9,432 nt of DNA from CAZOZP01 sp964584325 (lineage in GTDB: Bacteria; Bacteroidota; Ignavibacteria; Ignavibacteriales; Melioribacteraceae). The DNA is taken from positions 1-9,432 of the forward strand of contig CAZOZP010000093.1 of assembly GCA_964584325.1 (NCBI GenBank), in the 5' to 3' direction. The translations under genes were made by a program, and so were the position numbers. The notes under the pieces were generated by a model that did no database searches, had not been told where the DNA came from, and saw only the letters and a program-made list of their open reading frames with translations. This document shows, piece after piece, positions 1 to 6,384 of this stretch; the stretch's first letter is position 1, and the number at the start of each line of letters is the position of its first letter.

Positions 1-47
1 TTTGCAATGGTATTCAGTGATAAAGATTTTCTAACGAATAATTTGGG

Positions 48-122
48 TTTAATCACAAAAATCAGAGTTCAGATTATTCTACAATAGTATCATCCCTTGG
101 GGATTTAAGATTCCCCCTCTGT
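48..122. repeat. Dispersed intergenic repeat, left copy
   Basis: About 75 bp that align with 9080-9158 at the other end of the window. Shared blocks are TTTAATC, AAATC, GTTCAGATT, CTACAATA, GGATTTAAGA and CCTCTGT. The middle can fold: ATCCC (91-96 region) pairs with GGGAT across a very short loop. The right copy keeps a hairpin at this place with different stem bases (TCCGC/GCGGA), so structure seems better kept than sequence. Nothing suggests coding capacity. The function is unknown; it may be a non-autonomous repeat family or an RNA-level element. Confidence 0.55.
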
Positions 123-143
123 GTTCTCTGTGAGTTCTGTGGT
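117..143. repeat. Degenerate 9-bp tandem tract (CTCTGTGTT type)
   Basis: Three consecutive nonamers, CTCTGTGTT, CTCTGTGAG and TTCTGTGGT, follow directly on the dispersed repeat. A diverged version of the same three-unit tract lies at 9035-9061 (about 20 of 27 positions identical by eye). There, however, it precedes the dispersed repeat instead of following it. The tract is non-coding and its function is unknown. Confidence 0.55.
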
Positions 144-195
144 TAATTCCCTCAGATGCCTTCGAGAGCCTTAAGGCACCGGGCGGCATTAATAG

Positions 196-222
196 AAAAG
201 GGCAGACACTTAACGCCTGCCC
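196..222 (-). terminator. Intrinsic terminator of the T9SS cargo gene
   Basis: On the minus strand a GGGCAG/CTGCCC stem (200-205 with 217-222), extended inward by G-T, C-G and G-T pairs around a TTAAG loop, is followed by TTTTCT. It lies 45-70 bp past the stop codon at 268, as expected for a rho-independent terminator of the minus-strand gene. Confidence 0.7.
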
Positions 223-230
223 CAACTCTG

Positions 231-265
231 TTACTCGTCACGCGTTACGCTTCACGCATCACGAT
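231..265. repeat. Degenerate 7-bp tandem tract (TYACGCN)
   Basis: Five adjacent heptamers: TTACTCG, TCACGCG, TTACGCT, TCACGCA and TCACGAT. The consensus is close to T-Y-A-C-G-C-N. The tract sits between the stop codon of the minus-strand T9SS gene and its terminator, so it would lie in the 3' untranslated part of that mRNA. A weaker tract with similar periodicity is at 5597-5617. Confidence 0.55.
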
Positions 266-267
266 TC

Positions 268-1983
268 TTACTTTACCAACATCAGCTTCTTCACTGCAGA
301 GAAATCTCCTGCCTGAATCTTATACAGATATACTCCCGAAGATATTCCGGAGGCATCGAATTTAACTTTATGATAACCTGCTTTCATTTGTGTGCTTAGA
401 AGTGTTGCAACTTCCTGTCCTAAAAGATTATAGACTTTCAGAATTACATCTGCTTCTTTAGGCAATGAGAATTCTATTGTTGTTGACGGATTAAAAGGAT
501 TCGGATAATTCTGAGACAACGAAAATTCCATCGGAATTGCGTTTAATTCAACAGTTATTTCTTTTGAATATGAGTACTTTCCGTCATTATCTATTTGTTT
601 TAACCGGTAACTGAGTGCAGCGGAAGCTGCCGGTGTTTTATCAATAAATGTATATTCTTTCGGACTGTTCGAATTCCCCGCACCTGCTATAAAACCAATC
701 TTTTCCCATTGAGATTCTTCTCCCGACAAATCGGGATCAGAATGACTTCCTCTCAGCAACATTTTTTCGATTTCAAAACCATAATTATTTACTTCCGTTG
801 CCGTCTGCCAGTTGAGAATAATCTTCCCGTCTGAAACCGATGCTGTGAATGCTGAAAGTTCTACAGGTAACAGAGGATCATTTTGATTTACGGCAAATTT
901 CATAACTGTAACTTTATAAGTCTCAGAATCAGAATATGCTACAACAGGTGCCCCGCTTGGAGCTATTTTTATTGTATTGTAATCTAATTCTCCGGCAGAG
1001 AATCCTGCAGAGCCTACAAACTCCCAGGTCAAACCGTCATACTTCATCACAGATTGTTTGTATTCATTGTTTCCATCCATAAAGGCAACAAATAGATTTC
1101 CGTCTTCGTCTATATCCAGAGAAGTAGCATATGCATCCCCCGGAGTAAAGCCCGCCGATCCGACATTTTCCCAACTTTCACCGTTAAATTTCATTACTGT
1201 TGCTTTATAATCATTTCCATAATCGTTATAAACAACATAAGGAACACCGCTTCCGTTGATTGCAAGCGAAATACTGTATGCCCCGCCGGCAGAAAAACCA
1301 GCCGATCCGACAGTTTCCCAAACTGTACCGTTATATTTCATAACTGTTGCTTTATTTGCACTTGAATTATCTGTGTATGCTATATAAAGAATTCCATTCC
1401 TGTCTATTTTCAGAGAAATATCGTCACTCCATACAACACCTGCAGAAAACCCTGCCGGGCCTACATTCTCCCAAACTGTACCGTTAAATTTCATTACAGT
1501 TGCCTTATATAAATTTTCAGCATCCTGATACGCTACATAAAGCGTGTCGGTTTCGTCCATTGCTAAAGAAAGATGGCTTGCATTCCCGGCAGAAAAACCA
1601 GCCGATCCCACATTCTCCCAACTTGTTCCGTTAAATTTCATAACCGTTGCTTTGTATGATTTAGCACTATCACTGAATGCAAGATAAGGAATCCCATTTC
1701 TGTCTATTGCTAAAGAAGTATAAGGAGCCTCATCGTCCGTAAAACCTAAAGGCCCTACACTTTCCCAGTCTGTACCGTTAAATTTCATTACAGTTGCTTT
1801 ATTTGAATCTGCAGCATCCTGATATGCTACATAAGGTGTCCCTGTCCCGTCTATTGCGAATGAAGTATAATGCGCCTCTCCTGCCGAAAAACCGGAAGGC
1901 CCGATTTCCCACCATTGCTGGGCAAAAACACACTGAGCTAAAAAAGTAATAACAATAAAAATAGTTCTTGCAAAAGATTTCAT
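268..1983 (-). CDS. Secreted repeat protein with type IX sorting domain (T9SS cargo)
   Basis: 571 aa. Residues 1-21 form a Sec signal peptide (charged start, hydrophobic core, Ala-X-Ala-like CVFA end). Residues 25-363 are seven tandem units of about 49 aa, each starting WE-x-VG-x-AGFSAG, with an aspartate-containing middle (AID..G.PYVAY.D) and ending KATVMKFNGT; the spacing suggests a beta-propeller-like or beta-repeat fold. Residues 370-482 resemble the LPVELSAFTA..NWQTATEVNNYGFEIEK beta-sandwich common in such proteins. Residues 487-571 are a type A T9SS C-terminal domain (SQNYPNPFNPSTTI, then VYNLLGQEVATL and SGVYLYKIQAG). The product is therefore expected to cross the outer membrane by T9SS and be released or attached to the surface; the substrate is unknown. 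Residues 414-425 are encoded by an inserted palindromic repeat (711-746). The start is supported by AGGGAA upstream of ATG. Transcribed alone. Confidence 0.9.
   Translation of the reverse strand: MKSFARTIFIVITFLAQCVFAQQWWEIGPSGFSAGEAHYTSFAIDGTGTPYVAYQDAADSNKATVMKFNGTDWESVGPLGFTDDEAPYTSLAIDRNGIPYLAFSDSAKSYKATVMKFNGTSWENVGSAGFSAGNASHLSLAMDETDTLYVAYQDAENLYKATVMKFNGTVWENVGPAGFSAGVVWSDDISLKIDRNGILYIAYTDNSSANKATVMKYNGTVWETVGSAGFSAGGAYSISLAINGSGVPYVVYNDYGNDYKATVMKFNGESWENVGSAGFTPGDAYATSLDIDEDGNLFVAFMDGNNEYKQSVMKYDGLTWEFVGSAGFSAGELDYNTIKIAPSGAPVVAYSDSETYKVTVMKFAVNQNDPLLPVELSAFTASVSDGKIILNWQTATEVNNYGFEIEKMLLRGSHSDPDLSGEESQWEKIGFIAGAGNSNSPKEYTFIDKTPAASAALSYRLKQIDNDGKYSYSKEITVELNAIPMEFSLSQNYPNPFNPSTTIEFSLPKEADVILKVYNLLGQEVATLLSTQMKAGYHKVKFDASGISSGVYLYKIQAGDFSAVKKLMLVK
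711..746. repeat. 36-bp palindromic intergenic-type repeat inside the T9SS gene
   Basis: On the plus strand GAG, ATTCT, TC, TCCCGA, CAAA, TCGGGA, TC, AGAAT, GAC in order. The arms ATTCT/AGAAT (714-718, 739-743) and TCCCGA/TCGGGA (721-726, 731-736) pair around a CAAA loop with a symmetrical TC/TC internal loop. Read on the minus strand it has the GTCATTCTGA...GAAGAATCTC form that I know as a very common intergenic repeat in environmental Bacteroidota-type genomes. It is 36 bp, a multiple of three, and is read in frame as roughly HSDPDLSGEES, so it does not break the gene. Confidence 0.65.
895..1911 (-). repeat. Seven tandem 147-bp coding repeats
   Basis: The seven 49-aa units of the T9SS protein are also visible as DNA repeats. 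The segment encoding KATVMKFNGT recurs in six nearly identical copies (for example around 1485-1510, 1630-1655 and 1780-1805), and the last unit is more diverged. Unit 4 is 51 aa, unit 1 is 48 and unit 7 is shorter; the rest are 49. The near-identity of the units suggests recent duplication or ongoing conversion between them. Confidence 0.8.
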
Positions 1984-2175
1984 AATAATTCCCTGAACTG
2001 TTAAAATTTTTTTGATTAGTTTTTCACGACAAAATATTCACTGAAGGATTTTTTGTAGTATTAAGTGTAATTTGAAAAATAAAGTATCTAAAAATACAAT
2101 TTTATTTTTAATTTTAAAACATTTTATAAGACACTAACTCTATCACTTGTCACTATTTTTTACCCCCTTTTCAAT

Positions 2176-2223
2176 AAAGATATTTTTAATATCCTGCTTA
2201 ATTCATTTATTCCGTTAGTTTTC
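2176..2223 (+). promoter_or_regulatory. Promoter/operator of the WYL operon (shared element)
   Basis: A 21-bp block made of AAAGATATTTT, one T, and AATATCCTG is followed after exactly 19 bp by TAGTTTTC (2216-2223), close to the Bacteroidota -7 consensus TA-N2-TTTG. Inside the block GATATT-TTT-AATATC (2179-2193) is a 15-bp dyad. The same arrangement, 20/21 identical and with the same 19-bp spacing, precedes the DUF4352 gene on the minus strand (6337-6384). A leader of roughly 20 nt would remain before ATG 2244. The CCTG at the end of the block would sit where the -33 element (TTTG consensus) is expected. Confidence 0.6.
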
Positions 2224-2243
2224 AAATAAAAATAAGGATTCTT

Positions 2244-2900
2244 ATGTTATCGGAAATTAGAATAATCCCAAGAGCAGAAATGGGAATGATCGATTTTCAT
2301 CACCATCCTGAGTGCGGAACACCAGCCACCCCGGCAGATTTTTCCAAATTATTTATAGCTTATTGGTGCCGGGCCTGGATGGAATCGGATTTTACTTATT
2401 GGGACTTCAGACAAAATATTACTAATGCCGAATTCGATAAAATAATAGAGGAAATGAAAAACGATATGTTTAATTATTCCGATTATAATATCGTTGTTTA
2501 TGATCTGGAAGGCGAAATTAAACAGTTTTTATCTGAAACCGGCTTTCTTCATTTCATTATCGAAGGCGAGGGCACAGTTGCTGTTACTATCAATCCCCTT
2601 GCGTTTTATGCGGCTATGGTGATTTGTGATGTATTGTGTAAAAAATTCGGGGAAGGTGAAACCGATCATTTTAATACCGAATACTTTGATAATGCTTATT
2701 ATATCAGATATAATGATACTTGTATTACTTCTAAACAAATTATATCTTCTGTAGAAAAAATAATGAATAATTGTTACCCTGAAACAGCGAAATACCGCAT
2801 TGCTTTGAAGCCTTTTGAACTTGAACCGGAATTAGTTGAAAGTCTGATGGCTTTTCTTGAGCAGAATGAATTGTTTTATTCAAGCGATTCTCTATCTTAA
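2244..2900 (+). CDS. Hypothetical protein, first gene of WYL operon
   Basis: 218 aa, not recognised. It has no signal peptide and no convincing membrane segment, so it is probably cytoplasmic. It is aromatic and acidic. Residues 17-24 read DFHHHPEC, a local cluster of His, Asp/Glu and Cys that could bind metal, but I see no second motif to support this. The middle (about 80-130) has alternating hydrophobic strands (NIVVYDLEG, FLHFIIEGEGTVAVTI) followed by helices, giving an alpha/beta look. ATG 2244 is preceded by AAGGA at 5 nt; later Met codons (residues 13 and 15) lack as good a site. The next gene starts 21 nt after the stop, so the two are almost certainly co-transcribed. No function is assigned. 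Confidence 0.8.
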   Translation: MLSEIRIIPRAEMGMIDFHHHPECGTPATPADFSKLFIAYWCRAWMESDFTYWDFRQNITNAEFDKIIEEMKNDMFNYSDYNIVVYDLEGEIKQFLSETGFLHFIIEGEGTVAVTINPLAFYAAMVICDVLCKKFGEGETDHFNTEYFDNAYYIRYNDTCITSKQIISSVEKIMNNCYPETAKYRIALKPFELEPELVESLMAFLEQNELFYSSDSLS

Positions 2901-2921
2901 ACTAAATCTACAGGTCAATTT

Positions 2922-3926
2922 ATGAAAATAGTTAATTTTGTAAAAGGCGAAATTATTGACGGCAGCGCAGTGATAGTTAAGAAAGTAAAAGGAATGCTTA
3001 ATAAAGGATTGTATCTGGAAGATGAAAAAAGGACAATCTTTCCGGATTGCCTCTGGGCAGCTGAATTTAATGACGGCTATTTAAGTGCCGATTTTGATGA
3101 CGGATTTAATTATCTGGACCGAAAAGGAAATCTTTTTTTCCCGCAGCATGTTGATATGACTTTTGATTTTTCAGAAGGGCTGGCATTTTATCAGAATAAT
3201 GATAAAACGATGCTTATTGATACTACCGGCAGAATTATTAAAGAATTTGATGAAGGCTTCTATCCTAATCCCTTCAGCAACGGTGTAGCCAGACTTGTAT
3301 TTTTGGAGGACAGAGCTGAAACAAAAATAGATAAATATATTGATAGAGAGGGCAATTTCCTTGAAGTTGTTACAAACAAAAACAAAATTATGGACTTTTT
3401 TGATTTAGAGGATTTTAATACTTACTATTCGGATGGACTGATAAGAATCAAGAAAAGAGGCAGATACGGTTTTGTTGACAGAAATAATAAAACAGTTATA
3501 AAATGCAAATACTCAGATGCAGGACAATTCATTGACGGACTTTCGGCTGTACTGATTGGTAATAAATATGGTTATATTGATAAAGACGATAAAGCAGTAC
3601 TTCCTTTTATTTATGATATGGCATTTGATTTTTATAATGGAGCCGCTGTGGTTAACATAAACAACAAGTTTTCAATTATTGACCGCGAGGGGAATTTTCT
3701 TCTTGAAACTGATTATGACAGTCTGTTAGATACCCGGGATGGTGACTTCCTATTTGAAATAAACGGAAAATGCGGTATTATAAATATTAAAGGAGAAATA
3801 ATTATACCGGCAGAATTTGATGAGATTTATGCTTTTAACGAAGGACTTGCAAGAGTTACCTATAAAGGTAATATCGGAATAATTGACAGATTCGGAAATA
3901 TTGTAATTGAAGAATACAATAATTAA
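2922..3926 (+). CDS. WG-repeat protein
   Basis: 334 aa composed of degenerate WG-type beta repeats (WG_beta_rep family). The best units have the pattern G-[FYI]-[IV]-D-x-x-G/N-K/N: YGFVDRNNK (182-190), YGYIDKDDK (216-224), FSIIDREGN (250-258), CGIINIKGE (284-292) and IGIIDRFGN (318-326). Diverged units lie nearer the N terminus (FNYLDRKGN 62-70, YIDREGN 139-145). Each unit is followed by a F.EGLA-like segment (DFSEGLAFY, AFNEGLARV). WG repeats are beta structures of mostly unknown role, often thought to mediate binding to other proteins. There is no signal peptide, so it is likely cytoplasmic, which differs from many secreted WG proteins. It sits between the 218-aa protein and the WYL regulator with gaps of 21 and 26 nt, so the three form one operon. 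The ribosome site (AGG) before ATG is weak. Confidence 0.85.
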   Translation: MKIVNFVKGEIIDGSAVIVKKVKGMLNKGLYLEDEKRTIFPDCLWAAEFNDGYLSADFDDGFNYLDRKGNLFFPQHVDMTFDFSEGLAFYQNNDKTMLIDTTGRIIKEFDEGFYPNPFSNGVARLVFLEDRAETKIDKYIDREGNFLEVVTNKNKIMDFFDLEDFNTYYSDGLIRIKKRGRYGFVDRNNKTVIKCKYSDAGQFIDGLSAVLIGNKYGYIDKDDKAVLPFIYDMAFDFYNGAAVVNINNKFSIIDREGNFLLETDYDSLLDTRDGDFLFEINGKCGIINIKGEIIIPAEFDEIYAFNEGLARVTYKGNIGIIDRFGNIVIEEYNN

Positions 3927-3952
3927 ACCCAAATCCGGTTAACGGAAGAATT

Positions 3953-4822
3953 ATGAAAGACTTGTACAAACAGCACAGAAGACGGATTGAAATTGCCGGA
4001 ATGGTTATGGCCAACGGCGGAACTTTGGACAAATTCGATTACTCGGCCATTTTTAATATTTCTTCCAACACACTTAAAGTCGATCTTAAAGAACTGCGTG
4101 CAATGGGAATACCGATTCATTCCATCGGCAAAAAAGGCATTAAGATTGAAAACGATTTTTCATATGATCTGCTCCGCGAGCTGATTTCCGATTATATGGC
4201 AATTACAGCAACAGACAGCTCTTTCGATAAAGCTACCGCATTCCTTGTTTCTTCAAGAGGAATGCAGGCTTTATCTGTTGTTGTCTCAATTCAGCGTGCA
4301 ATAGAAGAAAACCGCAGTATTTCGATAAAATATTTTAAACCCGAAGACAATATTACCGATGAGCGGACTATTGATCCGCTTCGGATATTCCTAAGCGAAA
4401 AACAATGGCGTCTGCTTGCGCGTCAGGGTGAAATAATAAAGCAGTTTCTTTTGGAACGAATACTTGAAGCTTCTGATACAGAAAAAAAATTTACGCCTAT
4501 CGACGAAAATCTGATTGAAGAAATATTCCGGACATCCCTTAAGAGCTGGTTAGGAAATGATAAATACACTGTAAGACTCAGGCTCACCGGATTTTGGAAA
4601 GAGAAGATGAAATATTTCCAGTTAAACGAAACTCAGGTCTATACCGAAAACGCCGACGGCTCAGCGGAAATCCGGCTGGAAGTAAATTCACTTCACGAAA
4701 TTACCACCTGGATTGCCGGAAGGGGAAAAGGAATAGAAGTAATTGAGCCTGTTCGCCTGAAGAATTCGGTTATCTCAATTGCCGGAGAAGTATTGAAAAA
4801 CTACCCGGCAACCGGGAAATAA
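3953..4822 (+). CDS. WYL-domain transcriptional regulator
   Basis: 289 aa with the usual three-part layout: an N-terminal helix-turn-helix region (about 8-62, IAGMVMANGGTLDKFDYSAI.. then SSNTLKVDLKELRAMGIPI), a WYL domain (about 113-178, ISIKYFKPEDN, TIDPLRIFLSEKQWRLLAR) and a WCX C-terminal extension (about 204-285, YTVRLRLTGF...HEITTWIAGRGKGIEVIEP). WYL proteins are DNA-binding regulators whose WYL domain senses a ligand, in some cases nucleic acid; BrxR and CapW, which control BREX and CBASS defence, belong to this group. The name-giving Trp-Tyr-Leu reads W152-R153-L154 here, so Tyr is replaced by Arg. GGAAG lies 5-6 nt before ATG. Last gene of the three-gene operon. Shared dyads at 2179-2193 and 6367-6381 are candidate binding sites (inference). 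Confidence 0.9.
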   Translation: MKDLYKQHRRRIEIAGMVMANGGTLDKFDYSAIFNISSNTLKVDLKELRAMGIPIHSIGKKGIKIENDFSYDLLRELISDYMAITATDSSFDKATAFLVSSRGMQALSVVVSIQRAIEENRSISIKYFKPEDNITDERTIDPLRIFLSEKQWRLLARQGEIIKQFLLERILEASDTEKKFTPIDENLIEEIFRTSLKSWLGNDKYTVRLRLTGFWKEKMKYFQLNETQVYTENADGSAEIRLEVNSLHEITTWIAGRGKGIEVIEPVRLKNSVISIAGEVLKNYPATGK

Positions 4823-4861
4823 TATATTTGAAAATCAAGCAGTTATAGATAATTACTGTTA

Positions 4862-5485
4862 CTAAAAAATAGTATCCGAAGAATCTTTGTTCTTGTACTT
4901 TTTCTTCTTTGATGAAACCTCTTCACTCATAAACCTAAATATTCTTGCAACTCCCAAAGAATCTGCCTCGAAGTCTGCAACCGATTCTCTTTTAATTCCG
5001 ATACTTTCGGCTTCCGCAAAAGCATCCTGATTAGCGGCAAGAAAAACAAATTCCCAACTATAAACATTGCTCTGGTGTTCAATCATTTTTTTTATTTTGC
5101 TTCTCGAATATCTTCTTGATGAATTTTCTTCGCCATCGGTAAGAATGGCAACTATCACAGTTTCAGGTCTCAATTCTTCCTTTGTTTCAGCCAGTCTTCT
5201 TCCTACATCATCAATAGTTTGTCCCACTGCATCCAATAATGCTGTCGATCCCCGCGGAACGAATGTTTCCTCATTCAGCGGCGGCACCTGACGGATATCT
5301 TCATTATTAATCGGGACAAGATATTCATTATCAAAAAGCACAAGCGTAAGAGATGCAGTTCCCTCGTCCCGCTTTTGAGATTCAAGAAAACTGTTGAAAC
5401 CGCCTATTGCATCGTCTTTAATAGCATCCATTGATCCCGATCTGTCAATAATGCAGATAATTTCAGAATAATCTTTCTTCGGCAT
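4862..5485 (-). CDS. Stand-alone VWA-domain protein with intact MIDAS
   Basis: 207 aa, almost all of it one von Willebrand factor A domain. The metal-ion-dependent adhesion site is complete: D14-x-S16-x-S18 (DRSGSM), T81 (RGSTALLDA) and D117 (LTDGEEN). The segment VYSWEFVFLAANQDAF is typical of small stand-alone bacterial and phage VWA proteins. There is no signal or membrane segment; the C terminus (193-200) is Lys-rich. Such proteins bind partners through Mg2+; the partner is unknown here. I chose ATG 5485 because GGAGG lies 4 nt upstream. The frame stays open for 33 more codons to 5584, but those would cross a strong hairpin (5528-5560). It converges on the WYL gene with a 39-bp gap. Confidence 0.88.
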   Translation of the reverse strand: MPKKDYSEIICIIDRSGSMDAIKDDAIGGFNSFLESQKRDEGTASLTLVLFDNEYLVPINNEDIRQVPPLNEETFVPRGSTALLDAVGQTIDDVGRRLAETKEELRPETVIVAILTDGEENSSRRYSRSKIKKMIEHQSNVYSWEFVFLAANQDAFAEAESIGIKRESVADFEADSLGVARIFRFMSEEVSSKKKKYKNKDSSDTIF

Positions 5486-5489
5486 ATAT

Positions 5490-5494
5490 CCTCC
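5490..5494 (-). promoter_or_regulatory. Strong Shine-Dalgarno of the VWA gene
   Basis: GGAGG on the minus strand, 4 nt before ATG 5485. It fixes the start of the VWA protein at MPKKDYSE and argues against the longer open frame. Confidence 0.75.
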
Positions 5495-5527
5495 ATAAGT
5501 TTCTACCAAAATAGATATATTCGAAAC

Positions 5528-5560
5528 AAAAAAAGTATCATACCATGATACTTTTTTTTT
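5528..5560 (-). terminator. A/T-flanked perfect hairpin upstream of the VWA gene
   Basis: AAAAAAAGTATCA (5528-5540) and TGATAC followed by nine T (5546-5560) form a perfect stem of at least 13 bp around a five-base loop. With A-runs on one side and T-runs on the other, it can act as an intrinsic terminator on both strands. It lies only 43 bp upstream of the VWA ATG. It may stop read-through from the DUF4352 gene, act as an attenuator in the VWA leader, or serve as a DNA dyad (GTATCA/TGATAC) for a regulator. The sequence does not decide between these. Confidence 0.55.
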
Positions 5561-5628
5561 GCGGCAGAGGGAATGAGAATACATTCTGACTTGCAGTTAC
5601 GAATTAGAAATAACGAGCGTAGCAGCAT

Positions 5629-5674
5629 AAAAACACTGCCGGCAGAAGACTGAGGAGTAAGTCTTCCTGCCGGC
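5629..5674 (-). terminator. Intrinsic terminator of the DUF4352 gene
   Basis: GCCGGCAG-AAGACT (5638-5651) pairs with AGTCTT-C-CTGCCGGC (5660-5674), a 14-bp stem with one bulged base. On the minus strand it is followed by AGTGTTTTTATG, giving a T-run. It lies about 40-85 bp past the stop codon at 5715, which fits termination of the minus-strand DUF4352 transcript. Confidence 0.65.
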
Positions 5675-5714
5675 GGTAATCATTGCGCGGAGAAAAAATA
5701 TATTTGATATTAAG

Positions 5715-6302
5715 TTAAAACAACTTCACATTTTTCTTATCCGGACTAAATGCCGAAAGCTCTCTCACCTGAAACATAAGACCTTCCGCATCAGCCGGCA
5801 CCTCATAAATTGCCGTAAACTGTTTTTCCATTCCCGAAGGCAGAGATTCCATTGTAAGGCTTTTCGCTCCTTCAGGAAGATAGAACGACTGCTTATCATA
5901 ATCCTGAAACTCGCGTCCTTTTGCATCCACAATAACCGGAGTGAACATTATTCTTTCTTCTTTATTAGTTTTATTGGTAATTCCGAACGACACCATAATA
6001 AATTTTCCGGAAGTAACAGCCGGATCAACGAAAGAATTCCGGGAATTCATCTTGCTTCCGCGGTCTTTAGCCGAAGAGACAACCCACTCTGAATCTTCGA
6101 ACACAATCTTATCGCCCAAATTATAGATTTTTTCCTGTTCTTCGGATAATTCTTCAGAAGAGAAAATATCTTTGGATGAAACCTTCTCCGTATTTTTATC
6201 ATTGCCCATTCTTGCAAAAACCATAAGTACAAAAACTACAATAACCCAGAACCACCATTTCTTATAAACAGGTTTTTTCACAGTAGAAGTATTCTCAGCC
6301 AT
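5715..6302 (-). CDS. Membrane-anchored DUF4352-like protein
   Basis: 195 aa. A short positively charged N terminus (residues 1-15) is followed by one transmembrane helix (about 16-31, WWFWVIVVFVLMVFA). Then come a polar linker rich in Lys, Ser and Glu (32-58) and an extracytoplasmic beta-sandwich (about 60-183). That domain has the features of DUF4352: NLGDKIVFEDSEWVV, SGKFIMVSFGITNKTNKEE, PVIVDAKGREFQDY and FTAIYEVPADAEGLMFQV. DUF4352 domains are immunoglobulin-like modules of unknown ligand, usually lipoproteins or tethered by one helix. Start: GGAG 5 nt before ATG. It has its own promoter (6337-6384) and terminator (5629-5674), so it is probably monocistronic and diverges from the nuclease gene. 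Confidence 0.8.
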   Translation of the reverse strand: MAENTSTVKKPVYKKWWFWVIVVFVLMVFARMGNDKNTEKVSSKDIFSSEELSEEQEKIYNLGDKIVFEDSEWVVSSAKDRGSKMNSRNSFVDPAVTSGKFIMVSFGITNKTNKEERIMFTPVIVDAKGREFQDYDKQSFYLPEGAKSLTMESLPSGMEKQFTAIYEVPADAEGLMFQVRELSAFSPDKKNVKLF

Positions 6303-6336
6303 AACCGCTCCGATTTTTTGTTAAATATGTTTAGTG

Positions 6337-6384
6337 CAAAACTACGCCGCATTTTCATTCAGACAGGATATTTAAAATATCTTT
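6337..6384 (-). promoter_or_regulatory. Promoter/operator of the DUF4352 gene (shared element)
   Basis: Read on the minus strand, AAAGATATTTT, one A, and AATATCCTG (6384 down to 6364) are followed after exactly 19 bp by TAGTTTTG (6344-6337), a perfect match to the Bacteroidota -7 consensus TA-N2-TTTG. The inner 15 bp (6367-6381) form a dyad, GATATTT-A-AAATATC on the plus strand. This is the same arrangement as at 2176-2223. The dyad is also about 130 bp upstream of the divergent nuclease gene, so a protein bound there could act on both. Confidence 0.65.

Noticed and set aside
156..365. Plus-strand open frame of 69 codons
   Set aside because: It runs over the terminator, the heptamer tract and the end of the T9SS gene on the other strand. 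It has no ribosome site and its composition follows the opposite-strand gene.
1984..2150. Promoter of the T9SS gene
   Set aside because: The region is very AT-rich and has near-matches such as AATATTTTG, but no convincing pair of -33 and -7 elements at correct spacing could be chosen.
4823..4861. Terminator between the convergent WYL and VWA genes
   Set aside because: CAGTTAT and ATTACTG pair with one mismatch, but no T-run follows on either strand, so the case is too weak to annotate.
5486..5584. Longer N terminus for the VWA protein
   Set aside because: The extra 33 codons cross a perfect hairpin, have no good ribosome site, and precede a GGAGG placed for ATG 5485.
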